A stretch of 64,000 nucleotides of DNA from Wenzhouxiangella sp. (GTDB taxonomy: Bacteria > Pseudomonadota > Gammaproteobacteria > Xanthomonadales > Wenzhouxiangellaceae): positions 47,065 through 111,064 of the forward strand of contig SLKT01000042.1 of assembly GCA_007134485.1 (NCBI GenBank). Direction: 5' to 3'. Shown here in pieces: positions 8,871 to 17,782 of the stretch (positions within the stretch are counted from its first letter, which is position 1; the number at the start of each line of letters is the position of its first letter). The notes beneath the pieces were generated by a model. That model was not told the origin of the DNA, made no database searches, and saw only the letters and a list, made by a program, of their open reading frames with translations. The position numbers and the translations under genes were made by a program.

Positions 8871-10118
8871 TCAGTTGAAGCGCCGCATCAGAAGCGACCC
8901 GTTGGTACCACCGAATCCGAATGAGTTGGACAGGGCATATTCAAGATCCGTTTCACGTGACTGGTGAGGCACCAGATCCAGATCACGACATTCCGGGTCG
9001 GGATTGTCCAGGTTGATGGTCGGAGGCACCACCCCGTCACGCAGCGCAAGAATGGTAAAGATCGCTTCGATCCCACCGGCGGCTCCAAGCAGATGGCCGG
9101 TCATGGACTTGGTTGAACTGATCATCAACTTTTCGGCATGGGAACCGAAAAGTGCACGCGCCGCGTCGCATTCGGCCCGGTCGCCAAGCATCGTGGAGGT
9201 GCCATGGGCATTGATGTAATCAATCTGGTCGGGGCTGACACCGGCATCGGCCAGGGCATTGGCCATGCAACGCCTGGCGCCGTCGCCGCCTTCGGGTGGC
9301 GAGGTGATGTGGTGGGCATCACCACTCATTCCGTAACCGACCACCTCGGCATAGATGCTTGCGCCGCGCTTGCGGGCAAACTCGAGTTCCTCGAGCACGA
9401 TCACGCCGGCGCCGTTGCTGAGCACGAATCCATCGCGATCGGTATCCCAGGGGCGACTCGCCCGCTCGGGTTCGTCATTACGAGTCGACAAGGCCCGCGC
9501 GGCGGTGAAGCCTCCATAGGCGGTCGGGGTCGTGCCGTATTCGGCGCCGCCGGCGACCATGACATCAGCATCACCATAGGCAATCATGCGCGCGGCATCG
9601 CCGATGTTGTGGGTCGCCGTGGTGCAGGCGGTGACAATCGAGATATTCGGACCCTTGAAACCATAACGGATCGAAATGTTTCCGGAAATCATGTTGATGA
9701 TGCAGCCGGGAACGAAAAAAGGCGAGATTCGCCGGGGGCCGCTGTCGAGATAGGTCTTGTAGGTCTGCTCGATGGTTTCGATACCGCCGATTCCCGCACC
9801 GATGGCCAGACCGAATCGCTCGGCCTGGTCTGGATGGGCCGCCAGGCCGGCATCATCGATGGCCTGAATGGCAGCCGCCATACCGTAATGAATGAACGGA
9901 TCGGACTTGCGGGCTTCCTTCGGCGACAGGTAGCTGTCGAGATCGAGGTCCCTGATCTCGCCGGCGATCCTTGCGCTGAACCGCTCCGGGTCAAAGGCCG
10001 TCAGTGGCCCGATCCCGCTGCGGCCATTGCAGACAGCATTCCAGGCCGTGTCCACATCATTGCCGACCGGCGAAACACAGCCCAGACCCGTGACGACGAT
10101 ACGGCGCTCACCGCGCAT
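8871..10118 (-). CDS. fabF: 3-oxoacyl-[ACP] synthase II
   Basis: Condensing enzyme that elongates acyl-ACP with malonyl-ACP. The Cys-His-His triad is visible: the cysteine in VTACTTATHNI, the first histidine in NAHGTSTMLGD and the second in TGHLLGAAGG. At 415 aa it is full length. It sits downstream of acpP, the standard acpP-fabF arrangement, and is followed after 17 bp by pabB. Confidence 0.96.
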   Translation of the reverse strand: MRGERRIVVTGLGCVSPVGNDVDTAWNAVCNGRSGIGPLTAFDPERFSARIAGEIRDLDLDSYLSPKEARKSDPFIHYGMAAAIQAIDDAGLAAHPDQAERFGLAIGAGIGGIETIEQTYKTYLDSGPRRISPFFVPGCIINMISGNISIRYGFKGPNISIVTACTTATHNIGDAARMIAYGDADVMVAGGAEYGTTPTAYGGFTAARALSTRNDEPERASRPWDTDRDGFVLSNGAGVIVLEELEFARKRGASIYAEVVGYGMSGDAHHITSPPEGGDGARRCMANALADAGVSPDQIDYINAHGTSTMLGDRAECDAARALFGSHAEKLMISSTKSMTGHLLGAAGGIEAIFTILALRDGVVPPTINLDNPDPECRDLDLVPHQSRETDLEYALSNSFGFGGTNGSLLMRRFN

Positions 10119-10179
10119 CGATCACTCCGATTGGCCCTGAAAACCAGCAGCCACCTGACAGACCCGATAACTGCATGAA

Positions 10180-10422
10180 TCAGCCGTTGTCAACGTTGCT
10201 CTTGATGTAGTCGATCGCCTGCTGAACGCTGGTGATCTTCTCGGCTTCCTCGTCGGGAATCTCGCACTCGAATTCTTCCTCGAGCGCCATCACCAGTTCA
10301 ACCGTATCCAGAGAATCGGCTCCCAGGTCATCGACAAAGGATGCACTCGGTGTGACTTCTTCTTCCTTGACACCCAGTTGTTCGATAACGATCTTCTTGA
10401 CGCGATCTTCAATACTGCTCAT
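10180..10422 (-). CDS. acpP: Acyl carrier protein
   Basis: The 80-aa acidic carrier of fatty acid synthesis. The serine for 4'-phosphopantetheine lies in [18 protein letters not shown]. The N-terminal [22 protein letters not shown] is typical of the main housekeeping ACP. It lies between fabG and fabF but has an AT-rich 163-bp upstream gap, which suits a separate promoter for this very abundant protein. A second, distinct ACP for the sphingolipid genes is at 47353. Confidence 0.97.
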   Translation of the reverse strand: MSSIEDRVKKIVIEQLGVKEEEVTPSASFVDDLGADSLDTVELVMALEEEFECEIPDEEAEKITSVQQAIDYIKSNVDNG

Positions 10423-10585
10423 TGTTGGTTTTCCTCTGCTATAAGGGTTACCCGAAGCTTACGCATTGTAGAGAACTCATGCTCGCTTCGCCACTTGGAT
10501 TCGCTGTCCGGGCAGTCAGCGCCATGACAGCTTAATGTAATAAATAAATAATAATTTCAAGTATTTGTGATTATAACTTAATGCG
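10423..10585 (-). promoter_or_regulatory. AT-rich leader/promoter region upstream of acpP
   Basis: This 163-bp gap between fabG and acpP holds a strongly A/T-rich block at about 10531-10576 in an otherwise GC-rich operon. On the minus strand it offers TTGAAA (10555-10560) and TACATT (10534-10539) as -35/-10-like hexamers, but their 15-bp spacing is short. A second TATAAT-like run is present at 10571-10576. I support a promoter here but not an exact start. Confidence 0.4.
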
Positions 10586-11335
10586 CTATGTCATGTACAT
10601 GCCGCCATTGACATGCACGGTCTGACCGGTAATGTACCCTCCGGCCGGTCCGGCAAGAAAGCCGACACAGGCGGCAATGTCCTCGACCTCACCGAGCCGG
10701 CCCAGGGGAATTGTACCCTGCAGGCGCTCGCGTTGCTCCGCATCGAGCGCTCGTGTCATGTCGGTGTCGATGAATCCCGGCGCGATCACATTGGCGGTGA
10801 TGCCACGTGAGCCGACCTCATGAGCCACGGCACGGGAAAACCCGGCCAGCCCGGCCTTTGCCGCACAGTAGTTGGCCTGGCCGGGATTGCCGGCATAGCC
10901 GACCACCGACGAGATCGATATGATGCGCCCGGAACGGGCCTTGAGCATGCCACGCAGGCAGGCGCGCGTCACGCGCATGGCGCCACGCAGATTGGTATCC
11001 AGGACCTGATCCCACTCCTCGTCCTTGAGACGCATCAGCAACTGATCCCGGGTGATGGCGGCATTGTTGACCAGCACGGTCACAGCGCCGGCCTGCGAAC
11101 TGATGTGCTTGATAACCGCGCCAATTGCTTCGGCATCGGTTACGTCCAGCACCAGTCCATGCCCGGCACCCAACCGTTCGCTGATCCGGTCGGCCCCGGA
11201 CTGGCTGGTCGCGGTTCCGAAAACCGTGCCACCAAGGGCTTTCAACCAATCGGCGGTGGCTGCTCCAATGCCGCGGCTGGCGCCGGTCACCAGAGCCACC
11301 TGTCCATCGATACGCTGACTGTTTTCAGGGTTCAC
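10586..11335 (-). CDS. fabG: 3-oxoacyl-[ACP] reductase
   Basis: NADPH-dependent SDR that reduces 3-oxoacyl-ACP. The glycine motif TGASRGIG, NNAA, the serine in ISISSVVGYAG and the YCAAK tyrosine/lysine pair are all present. The C-terminal GQTVHVNGGMYM is the usual FabG ending. Its 249 aa match the family. It directly abuts fabD (stop and start adjoin) and precedes acpP. Confidence 0.96.
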   Translation of the reverse strand: MNPENSQRIDGQVALVTGASRGIGAATADWLKALGGTVFGTATSQSGADRISERLGAGHGLVLDVTDAEAIGAVIKHISSQAGAVTVLVNNAAITRDQLLMRLKDEEWDQVLDTNLRGAMRVTRACLRGMLKARSGRIISISSVVGYAGNPGQANYCAAKAGLAGFSRAVAHEVGSRGITANVIAPGFIDTDMTRALDAEQRERLQGTIPLGRLGEVEDIAACVGFLAGPAGGYITGQTVHVNGGMYMT

Positions 11336-12274
11336 TCAATTCTCCAGTTCATCAATCAGGGATTCCATCTGGCTGACCTGGTGCAGGGATACGCAGGACA
11401 GCTTGCGGTCGATTCGTCGCGCCAGACCACTGAGTACCCGGCCAGGCCCACATTCGGCCAGGTGCTTGATACCGGCCGCGCCCATGGCCTGCACGGTTTC
11501 GGTCCAACGCACCGGCGCCGACATCTGCCCGACCAATGCGGCGCGAATGTCTTCGGGTTTGCTACGCGCCTGAAAATCGATATTGTGGAGCACCGGCACT
11601 TGTGGCTCGGAAATACGAATTTCGGCCAGCACCTCGGCCAGTCCATCGGCGGCCGGTTTCATCAGCTTGCTGTGCGAGGGCACGCTGACCGGCAGGATCA
11701 TCGCGCGCTTGGCCCCGGCATCCCGACACTTGTGCATGGCCCGCTCCACCGCGGCACTGTGACCGGCAATTACCAGCTGTCCCGGAGAGTTGTAATTGGC
11801 CGGTGCGACCACCTGGTCTTCGCAGGCTTCGCGACAAATGGCCTCGACCACTTCATCCTCCAGCCCCAGAACCGCGGCCATTGCGCCCACACCTGCCGGC
11901 ACCGCCGACTGCATCAGCCGGCCGCGCTCGGCAACCACCCGTACCGCGTCAGCAAAATCGATGGCCTCGGCGGCAACCAGTGCGGCATATTCACCCAGGC
12001 TGTGTCCGGCAAACATGGCCGGCGCGGGGCCGCCAAGGCCCTGCCAGACTCGCCAGACGGCAATCCCGCCAGCCAGCATGGCCGGCTGGGTCAGTTCGGT
12101 TCGGTCCAGGTCTTCGGCCGGGCCGTCACTGACCAGCTTCCACAGATCCATTTCCAGCGCTTGGCCGGCCTGGTCAAAGGTATCCCGAACTTCGCGTCGC
12201 TCTCCAGCCAGTTCGGCCAGCATGCCGACCGACTGCGAACCCTGTCCGGGGAACAGCATGGCAAGTGTTGTCAT
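11336..12274 (-). CDS. fabD: Malonyl-CoA:ACP transacylase
   Basis: Loads malonate from malonyl-CoA on to ACP. FPGQGSQSVGM lies at the N terminus, the nucleophile serine sits in GHSLGEYAAL, and the later histidine is in VPSHSKLM. Its 312 aa match the family. It lies between fabH and fabG, 22 bp after fabH and abutting fabG. Confidence 0.96.
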   Translation of the reverse strand: MTTLAMLFPGQGSQSVGMLAELAGERREVRDTFDQAGQALEMDLWKLVSDGPAEDLDRTELTQPAMLAGGIAVWRVWQGLGGPAPAMFAGHSLGEYAALVAAEAIDFADAVRVVAERGRLMQSAVPAGVGAMAAVLGLEDEVVEAICREACEDQVVAPANYNSPGQLVIAGHSAAVERAMHKCRDAGAKRAMILPVSVPSHSKLMKPAADGLAEVLAEIRISEPQVPVLHNIDFQARSKPEDIRAALVGQMSAPVRWTETVQAMGAAGIKHLAECGPGRVLSGLARRIDRKLSCVSLHQVSQMESLIDELEN

Positions 12275-12296
12275 GGTTCAAGTCAATTTCAGGTAA

Positions 12297-13262
12297 TCAG
12301 TAAACAACCAGTGCGGCGCCCCAGGTGAAACCGCCGCCAAACGCCTCCAGCAACAGCTTCTCACCGCGCTTGACTTCTCCGGATCGGATGGCGACATCAA
12401 GCGCCATGGGCACGGAAGCAGCCGAGGTGTTGCCGTGACGGTCCACGGTGACAATGACCTGGTCCATGGACATGGCCAGTTTGCGTGCGGTCGCCTTGAT
12501 GATTCTCAGATTGGCCTGGTGCGGAATCAGCCAGTCCAGGTCGGATTTATCGAGCTGATTGGCCGCCAGCGTCTCGTCGACGATTCGACCCAGCGTGTTG
12601 ACCGCCACCTTGAAGACTTCGTTGCCCTTCATGCTGACCCGAACGCCACCGCGTTCCTCGGCCTCGAAGCCGCGCGACACACCGACATCGGTCTTGAGCA
12701 GATCCCCGTACCCGCCATTGGCGTGAATGTGCGTCGACAGGATACCGGGCGCTTCATCAGCCACCAGCACGGCGGCTCCAGCGCCATCACCGAACAGCAC
12801 GCAGGTTCCGCGATCGGACCAGTCGATCATGCGCGTCAGGGTCTCGGCGCCGACCACCAGCACACGATTGGCATTACCGGCACGGATGTACTGATCGGCG
12901 ACCGACAGGGCGTAGATGAATCCCGAGCAAGCGGCATTGACATCGAAGGCACCGCACTCTTCCATGCCAAGTCGATGTTGCAGCAGGCAGGCGGTCGAGG
13001 GAAACACCACATCCGGGGTGGTCGTGCCGACGATCAACAGATCGATCTGATCGGGCTTCAGCCCCGCCGCATCGAGGGCATTGAGCGCCGCCTGTTCGGC
13101 CAGGTCACAGGTCGTCTGGCCTTCAGCCGCGACCCGGCGTTCACAAATGCCGGTGCGCTCGCGAATCCACTGGTCGGTAGTATCAACCAGCTTTTCGAGA
13201 TCGGCATTGGTCAGCACTTTTTCCGGGAGATACCTGCCGGTGCCGGCGATGCGCGCATACAT
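12297..13262 (-). CDS. fabH: 3-oxoacyl-[ACP] synthase III
   Basis: Starts fatty acid synthesis by condensing an acyl-CoA with malonyl-ACP. The catalytic cysteine lies in [10 protein letters not shown], the histidine in [11 protein letters not shown] and the asparagine in HGNTSAAS. The start [16 protein letters not shown] is typical. Length is 321 aa. It follows plsX by 27 bp in the conserved plsX-fabH order. Confidence 0.96.
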   Translation of the reverse strand: MYARIAGTGRYLPEKVLTNADLEKLVDTTDQWIRERTGICERRVAAEGQTTCDLAEQAALNALDAAGLKPDQIDLLIVGTTTPDVVFPSTACLLQHRLGMEECGAFDVNAACSGFIYALSVADQYIRAGNANRVLVVGAETLTRMIDWSDRGTCVLFGDGAGAAVLVADEAPGILSTHIHANGGYGDLLKTDVGVSRGFEAEERGGVRVSMKGNEVFKVAVNTLGRIVDETLAANQLDKSDLDWLIPHQANLRIIKATARKLAMSMDQVIVTVDRHGNTSAASVPMALDVAIRSGEVKRGEKLLLEAFGGGFTWGAALVVY

Positions 13263-13289
13263 TCGCTCAGGCTCCCTTTGAAACTTTCA

Positions 13290-14291
13290 TCAGTAACTCT
13301 CCCAAAGTTTGCTCTCGAGTTGCCCAACCAGATCGTTTCTGGCCTGAAGCGCAGCCAGCTCGATGGCGCGCGCATATCCTCGCGCGCAACTGCCACCGTG
13401 GCTCTTGATGACGGTACCACGAATACCCAGCATCGGGGCGCCATTATGCCGGGCCGGATCAAGCATGTCATGCAGCGCCCGAACGCGCGAACGTGCAAGC
13501 AGACCCGCCAGGCTACCCTTGAGGGTCTGGCGAAAGGATTCCGACATCAGTCGGACCGCGCCCTCTGCCCCCTTGAGGAGGACATTGCCGACGAATCCGT
13601 CACATACAACCAGGTCCACGCGGGCCTCGAAGACCTGATCCGGCTCGATGAATCCGGCATACTCCAGAGACGGCTCGGCATCGATCAATCGCGCGGCCTC
13701 CCGGATGACATCCGGACCCTTGCCCGGCTCGGTACCGATATTGAGTAATCCAATGCGCGGCTGACGCTGCTCGAGCACCGAAAACCCGACGTTTCCCAAA
13801 TGGGCAAACTCCAGCAGTCGCCGGGCATCCACATTGACATTGGCGCCCAGGTCAAGCATCCAGACCACGCGAGTCGTCGTGGGAATCGCCCCCATGAGGG
13901 CGGGCCTTTCAATACCCGGCAACATGCCAAGGCGCTGGCGCGAAATGGCCATCAATGCGGCCGTGCTGCCACCACTGACGACGGCGTCGGCGCCCTGATC
14001 GGCCAGCCGGCCAATCGCCGCCCACATGCTGCTGCGCTGCCCATGACGAATGGCCTGGACTGCAGACGCGTCGGCAGGCAATTCCTCCTCGGCGATGATC
14101 AGTTCAATCTTCGATTGCAGCGCTTTCGGCAGCGAGGATATACGAGCGCCAAGCGATGCGGGTCCGGCCAGAGCGATCTGCACAAGAGGATCATTCTGCA
14201 GCGAAAGCTGCAGCGCCGGGACGACCACATCGGGGCCTTCGTCGCCGCCCATCGCGTCGACGGCAATCCACACCGTTTGCTGATCGGTCAC
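13290..14291 (-). CDS. plsX: Phosphate acyltransferase PlsX
   Basis: Converts acyl-ACP to acyl-phosphate, the donor for PlsY in phospholipid synthesis. Family marks are IAVDAMGGDEGPDVVVP at the N terminus, GGSTAALMAISRQRLG, and the C-terminal APMLGIRGTVIKSHG. Its 333 aa match the family. It lies between rpmF and fabH, as in E. coli. Confidence 0.95.
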   Translation of the reverse strand: MTDQQTVWIAVDAMGGDEGPDVVVPALQLSLQNDPLVQIALAGPASLGARISSLPKALQSKIELIIAEEELPADASAVQAIRHGQRSSMWAAIGRLADQGADAVVSGGSTAALMAISRQRLGMLPGIERPALMGAIPTTTRVVWMLDLGANVNVDARRLLEFAHLGNVGFSVLEQRQPRIGLLNIGTEPGKGPDVIREAARLIDAEPSLEYAGFIEPDQVFEARVDLVVCDGFVGNVLLKGAEGAVRLMSESFRQTLKGSLAGLLARSRVRALHDMLDPARHNGAPMLGIRGTVIKSHGGSCARGYARAIELAALQARNDLVGQLESKLWESY

Positions 14292-14306
14292 GATCGCCAG
14301 GCAGGA

Positions 14307-14516
14307 TTATTCCTGCAGCTCTTCCTCGTCTTCTTCGAATTCCGGCGCGAACTCGACAACCTGGCGACCGCGATAGAAGCCCTCGGCAGAGACGTGATGA
14401 CGACGATGGGTTTCCCCGGTCGCCAGTTCCTCCGACAGGGTCGGCGCCTTCAGCCGGTCATGCGAACGGCGCATGCCGCGCTTCGACGGGGTCTTGCGAC
14501 TCTTTTGAACAGCCAT
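14307..14516 (-). CDS. rpmF: 50S ribosomal protein L32
   Basis: A 69-aa basic ribosomal protein beginning [20 protein letters not shown], the universal L32 start, followed by [12 protein letters not shown]. The C terminus is acidic (EFEEDEEEL) and slightly longer than in E. coli. It sits in the conserved yceD-rpmF-plsX order. No zinc-binding cysteines are present, so this is the zinc-free form. Confidence 0.96.
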   Translation of the reverse strand: MAVQKSRKTPSKRGMRRSHDRLKAPTLSEELATGETHRRHHVSAEGFYRGRQVVEFAPEFEEDEEELQE

Positions 14517-14537
14517 GATTGCTACTCCATGAAAATG

Positions 14538-15053
14538 TCAATTTCGGTCGCGCTTTGCAGATTTCAGCGCGGCCAGTACTTCAAAGGGCCGATGAGTCTC
14601 CTGACCCACCGATTGTTGCGTATCACTCACCCGCTCCGATTCCGGATCAATCGGCACCAGGGGCAGACTCAGTAGCACTTCTTCCTCGATCAATTCCAGC
14701 AATTTCAGTCGGTTATCGGCACACAGCTTGGGCTCGTAGTCATCCGGCAAACCATCGGCCGCCTGTTCACTGCTGACCACCCCGACCACCGAACTGCCTT
14801 CAATCTCCTGGTCGAAGGTCTTCAGAGAGCGCTGACACTGCATCGGCACCGTACCGGCAACCTGCACTTCAACGCGCACCTGGCGCTGCTCGTCATGGGC
14901 GAATGTCAACCGGAAGCTCACTTCAGTGGACTCACGTTCGACAATCAAGCCTTCAAGGCGCTGCATTCGAGCCAGCGGCACAGTCCCGGAAAACTCTCGC
15001 CGGGCCGCAGCGGCCTTGTCTGGATGTACCCAATCAGGGAAATCTCGCGACAT
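14538..15053 (-). CDS. yceD: YceD family protein (DUF177), 23S rRNA accumulation protein
   Basis: A 171-aa member of the DUF177/YceD family, co-transcribed with rpmF in most gammaproteobacteria and linked to 23S rRNA levels. The core CQRSLKTFDQEIEGSSVVGV and EEEVLLSLPLVPI match the family. I chose the ATG at 15053 (MSRDFPDWVHPDKAAAARR). The open frame continues upstream, but that part runs antisense to maf and is not family sequence. A TATAAT box lies just upstream of this start. Confidence 0.9.
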   Translation of the reverse strand: MSRDFPDWVHPDKAAAARREFSGTVPLARMQRLEGLIVERESTEVSFRLTFAHDEQRQVRVEVQVAGTVPMQCQRSLKTFDQEIEGSSVVGVVSSEQAADGLPDDYEPKLCADNRLKLLELIEEEVLLSLPLVPIDPESERVSDTQQSVGQETHRPFEVLAALKSAKRDRN

Positions 15054-15062
15054 AAGCCGGCC

Positions 15063-15092
15063 ATTATACCATTGCGCCCTTTCATGCCACAA
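15063..15092 (-). promoter_or_regulatory. Candidate promoter of the yceD-rpmF-plsX-fab operon
   Basis: Read on the minus strand, a perfect -10 TATAAT lies at 15063-15068 and a -35-like TTGTGG at 15087-15092, with an 18-bp spacer. The predicted transcript would start only a few bases before the yceD ATG at 15053, so yceD would be nearly leaderless. Confidence 0.5.
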
Positions 15093-15128
15093 TGACCCAC
15101 GCTGCAAAAGGATGAAACGGAAATCGAC

Positions 15129-15710
15129 GTGAAAGACCTGATTCTGGCCTCCGGCTCGACCTATCGTCGTGACATGCTGGCCCGCCTGGAGCTGCCCTTT
15201 GGCGTGCAGGCCGCCAACATCGACGAAACCCCGCGCCCCGGCGAGCACGCTGACGCGCTGGCTGTGCGCCTGGGCCTTGAAAAGGCCGTCCATGTGGCCC
15301 GCGACCGGCCCGAGGCGATCGTCATCGGCTCCGACCAGGTCGCCGAGTGCAACGGGCGACTGCTGGGCAAGCCCGGCAGTATCGACAAGGCCATCGAGCA
15401 ACTGACCTTCTGCAATGGACGGGAGGTGGTCTTTCACTCATCAGTGGCCGTGGTCCGGGGCGCACGAGTGATCGGTCAGGAACGGGTGCCGACCCGGGTT
15501 CGCCTGCGCAAGCTCAGCCGGGATCGCATTCGCAGCTACGTGATGCGCGAAAAGCCGATTGATTGTGCCGGCGCCATGAAAAGCGAGGCCCTGGGCATCG
15601 TCCTGGCCGCATCCATTTCCAGCGATGACCCCACCGCCCTGATCGGGTTGCCGCTGATCGCCACGGTCAGCCTGCTCGAGTCCGCCGGAGTGGAGATCAT
15701 CCAGCCCTGA
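15129..15710 (+). CDS. maf: Maf family nucleotide pyrophosphatase (YceF type)
   Basis: A 193-aa Maf/HAM1-fold pyrophosphatase that hydrolyses non-canonical nucleotides. It belongs to the YceF subgroup, which prefers 7-methyl-GTP. LILASGSTYRRDML is the N-terminal Maf motif. VIGSDQV replaces the SADT motif of dTTP/UTP-type Maf and marks the YceF branch. CAGAMKSEALGI and GLPLIA follow. It starts at GTG (15129). It is divergent from yceD, as in E. coli. Confidence 0.92.
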   Translation: MKDLILASGSTYRRDMLARLELPFGVQAANIDETPRPGEHADALAVRLGLEKAVHVARDRPEAIVIGSDQVAECNGRLLGKPGSIDKAIEQLTFCNGREVVFHSSVAVVRGARVIGQERVPTRVRLRKLSRDRIRSYVMREKPIDCAGAMKSEALGIVLAASISSDDPTALIGLPLIATVSLLESAGVEIIQP

Positions 15711-15781
15711 TTCGACCGCCTGGTCAGCCACCTCGGTGGTAAACTCTGCCTACCATACGCAACTGAATGGAGTCGCCCTTC

Positions 15782-17782
15782 ATGCCATCTCAGGCTTCTG
15801 AATCGAAGAGCTCGAAACACTGGCGCCTGGAGTCCGATCTCGACGGAATCTCCTGGCTTTACATCGACCGTGATGATGAGAAGGTCAACAGCCTGGGCAC
15901 CGAGGTGCTCTCGGAGCTCGAACAGATCATCACCCAGCTCGAAAACGATCAGCCCACCGGCCTGGTGCTGATGTCGGGCAAGTCGCGCAACTTCATTGTC
16001 GGGGCCGATGTGCGTGAATTCGATGCCACCGACAAGGTCTCGGAACTCGAGGACAACGTGCGCAAGGTGCATGGCCTGTTCCAGCGCATCGAAGACCTGG
16101 CCTTTCCGACGGTGGTGGCATTCGAGGGTTATTGCCTCGGTGGCGGCCTGGAATTGTCATTGTGTTTCGACTGGCGGATCGCGCTGGATGCCGATCACAC
16201 CCGCGTCGGCTTTCCGGAGGTCAACCTGGGCATTTATCCGGGCTTCGGTGGCTCGGGACGCTCAATCCGTGCCATGGGTGGTCTGCAGGCCATGCAGATC
16301 ATGCTGACCGGCAAGATGCTGCGTGCGCGCGCCGCGCGCGGACTTGGGCTGATTGACCAGACCGTGGACCGACACGGCTCGTTGCGCTGGGCGGCGCGCA
16401 ACGCGGTACTGAAGAAGAAGCGCTCGTCGAAACCACCGCTGAAATCACGCCTGACCACGCTGGGACCGGTCCGCAAGTTCCTGGCCGGCCAGATGCGCAA
16501 GCAGGTTCGTGGCAAGGCCCGACCGGAGCACTACCCCGCCCCGTACGAGCTGATCGACGCTTTCGAGGCCAGCGGCAACTCCCAGGCGACCATGATCCGG
16601 CTGGAGGCCGAAAAGGTCCCGCGCCTGCTGGCCGGAGACACCTCGCGCAACCTGCGCCGGGTGTTCAGGTTGATGGAATCCCTGAAGGAACAGGGCAAGC
16701 GCAGTGATTTCAAGGCGCGCCGGGTGCATGTCATCGGCGCCGGCGTGATGGGTGGCGACATTGCCGCCTGGTGCGCCTCGCGCGGCCTGGAAGTCACTCT
16801 GCAGGACCGCGAGATGAAATACATCGAGCCGGCGCTCAAGCGTGCCGGATCACTGTTCAAGCGGCGTCTGAAAAAGCCCGAGGCGATTGCGGCCGCCAAG
16901 CTACGTCTCAGGGCCGATGTCGAAGGCGCCGGCGTCAAGCGCGCCGACGTGGTCATCGAGGCGATCTTCGAAAACCGTGACGCCAAGCGCGAACTTTTTT
17001 CCAACCTGGCCAAGGACCTGCAGCCCAGCGCCCTGGTCGCCACCAACACCTCGGCGATTCCGCTGGATGAATTGTCGGATGTCTTCGAAGATCCGTCACG
17101 CCTGATCGGCCTGCATTTTTTCAATCCGGTGGCCAAGATGCCCCTGGTCGAGATCGTTTACGGCAAGGACACCAACACCGACCGGGTCAACGATGGCTCG
17201 AGCTTCGCCACCCAGATCGGCAAGTACGCACTGCCGGTCACATCGACCCCGGGATTCCTGGTCAACCGGGTGCTGGCCCCGTACATGCGCAATGCCATGC
17301 AGATGCACCGCGAAGGCGTGCCCAAGGAAGCCCTGGACAAGGCAGCCGAGCAATTCGGCATGCCGATGGGTCCTGTTGAGCTGGCCGATACCGTCGGACT
17401 GGATGTCGGGCTCGGAGTCATCGACACCCTGATGGGCGAGGATGCCGGCGAAGACCGAAAGATTCTCGAGAGCATGGTTGAGTCCGGGAAATTGGGCAAG
17501 AAATCCGGCGAAGGCTTCTATCGCTGGAAAAAGGGCAAACCGCAACGTGATGCCAAGGCGCATGAAGGTCATGATCTCGAGGCATTGGCCGAAAAGCTGA
17601 TGCAACCGTATTTCGACGAGTGCCGGGCTTGCCTGGATGACCAGGTGGTCAAGGATGCCGACCTGCTCGATGCCGGCATGATTTTCGGCACCGGTTTTGC
17701 GCCTTTTCGCGGAGGCCCGATGCATTATCTCGAATCCCGTGCCGCCCAGGGCGGCACTGCTGATCAAGAGGAGCAATCCTGA
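15782..17782 (+). CDS. fadJ: Fatty acid oxidation complex alpha subunit (enoyl-CoA hydratase/3-hydroxyacyl-CoA dehydrogenase)
   Basis: Bifunctional beta-oxidation enzyme. An N-terminal crotonase domain covers about residues 10-200, with GYCLGGGLELSL and the catalytic glutamate region FPEVNLGIYPGFGG. The dehydrogenase half begins near residue 310 with the NAD motif GAGVMGGDIA and has LIGLHFFNPVAKMPLVE. I prefer the ATG at 15782, with GGAG about 9 bp upstream, over the ATG at 15767. At about 666 aa it is shorter than E. coli FadJ. Its stop overlaps the thiolase start by 1 nt (TGATG). Confidence 0.92.
   Translation: MPSQASESKSSKHWRLESDLDGISWLYIDRDDEKVNSLGTEVLSELEQIITQLENDQPTGLVLMSGKSRNFIVGADVREFDATDKVSELEDNVRKVHGLFQRIEDLAFPTVVAFEGYCLGGGLELSLCFDWRIALDADHTRVGFPEVNLGIYPGFGGSGRSIRAMGGLQAMQIMLTGKMLRARAARGLGLIDQTVDRHGSLRWAARNAVLKKKRSSKPPLKSRLTTLGPVRKFLAGQMRKQVRGKARPEHYPAPYELIDAFEASGNSQATMIRLEAEKVPRLLAGDTSRNLRRVFRLMESLKEQGKRSDFKARRVHVIGAGVMGGDIAAWCASRGLEVTLQDREMKYIEPALKRAGSLFKRRLKKPEAIAAAKLRLRADVEGAGVKRADVVIEAIFENRDAKRELFSNLAKDLQPSALVATNTSAIPLDELSDVFEDPSRLIGLHFFNPVAKMPLVEIVYGKDTNTDRVNDGSSFATQIGKYALPVTSTPGFLVNRVLAPYMRNAMQMHREGVPKEALDKAAEQFGMPMGPVELADTVGLDVGLGVIDTLMGEDAGEDRKILESMVESGKLGKKSGEGFYRWKKGKPQRDAKAHEGHDLEALAEKLMQPYFDECRACLDDQVVKDADLLDAGMIFGTGFAPFRGGPMHYLESRAAQGGTADQEEQS

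Noticed and set aside
10820-13748. Very long open frames on the plus strand opposite fabG, fabD, fabH and plsX (502 and 437 codons)
   Set aside because: They are shadows of highly biased GC-rich codons of well-identified genes on the minus strand. Their translations are rich in H, R, G and Q and resemble no family.
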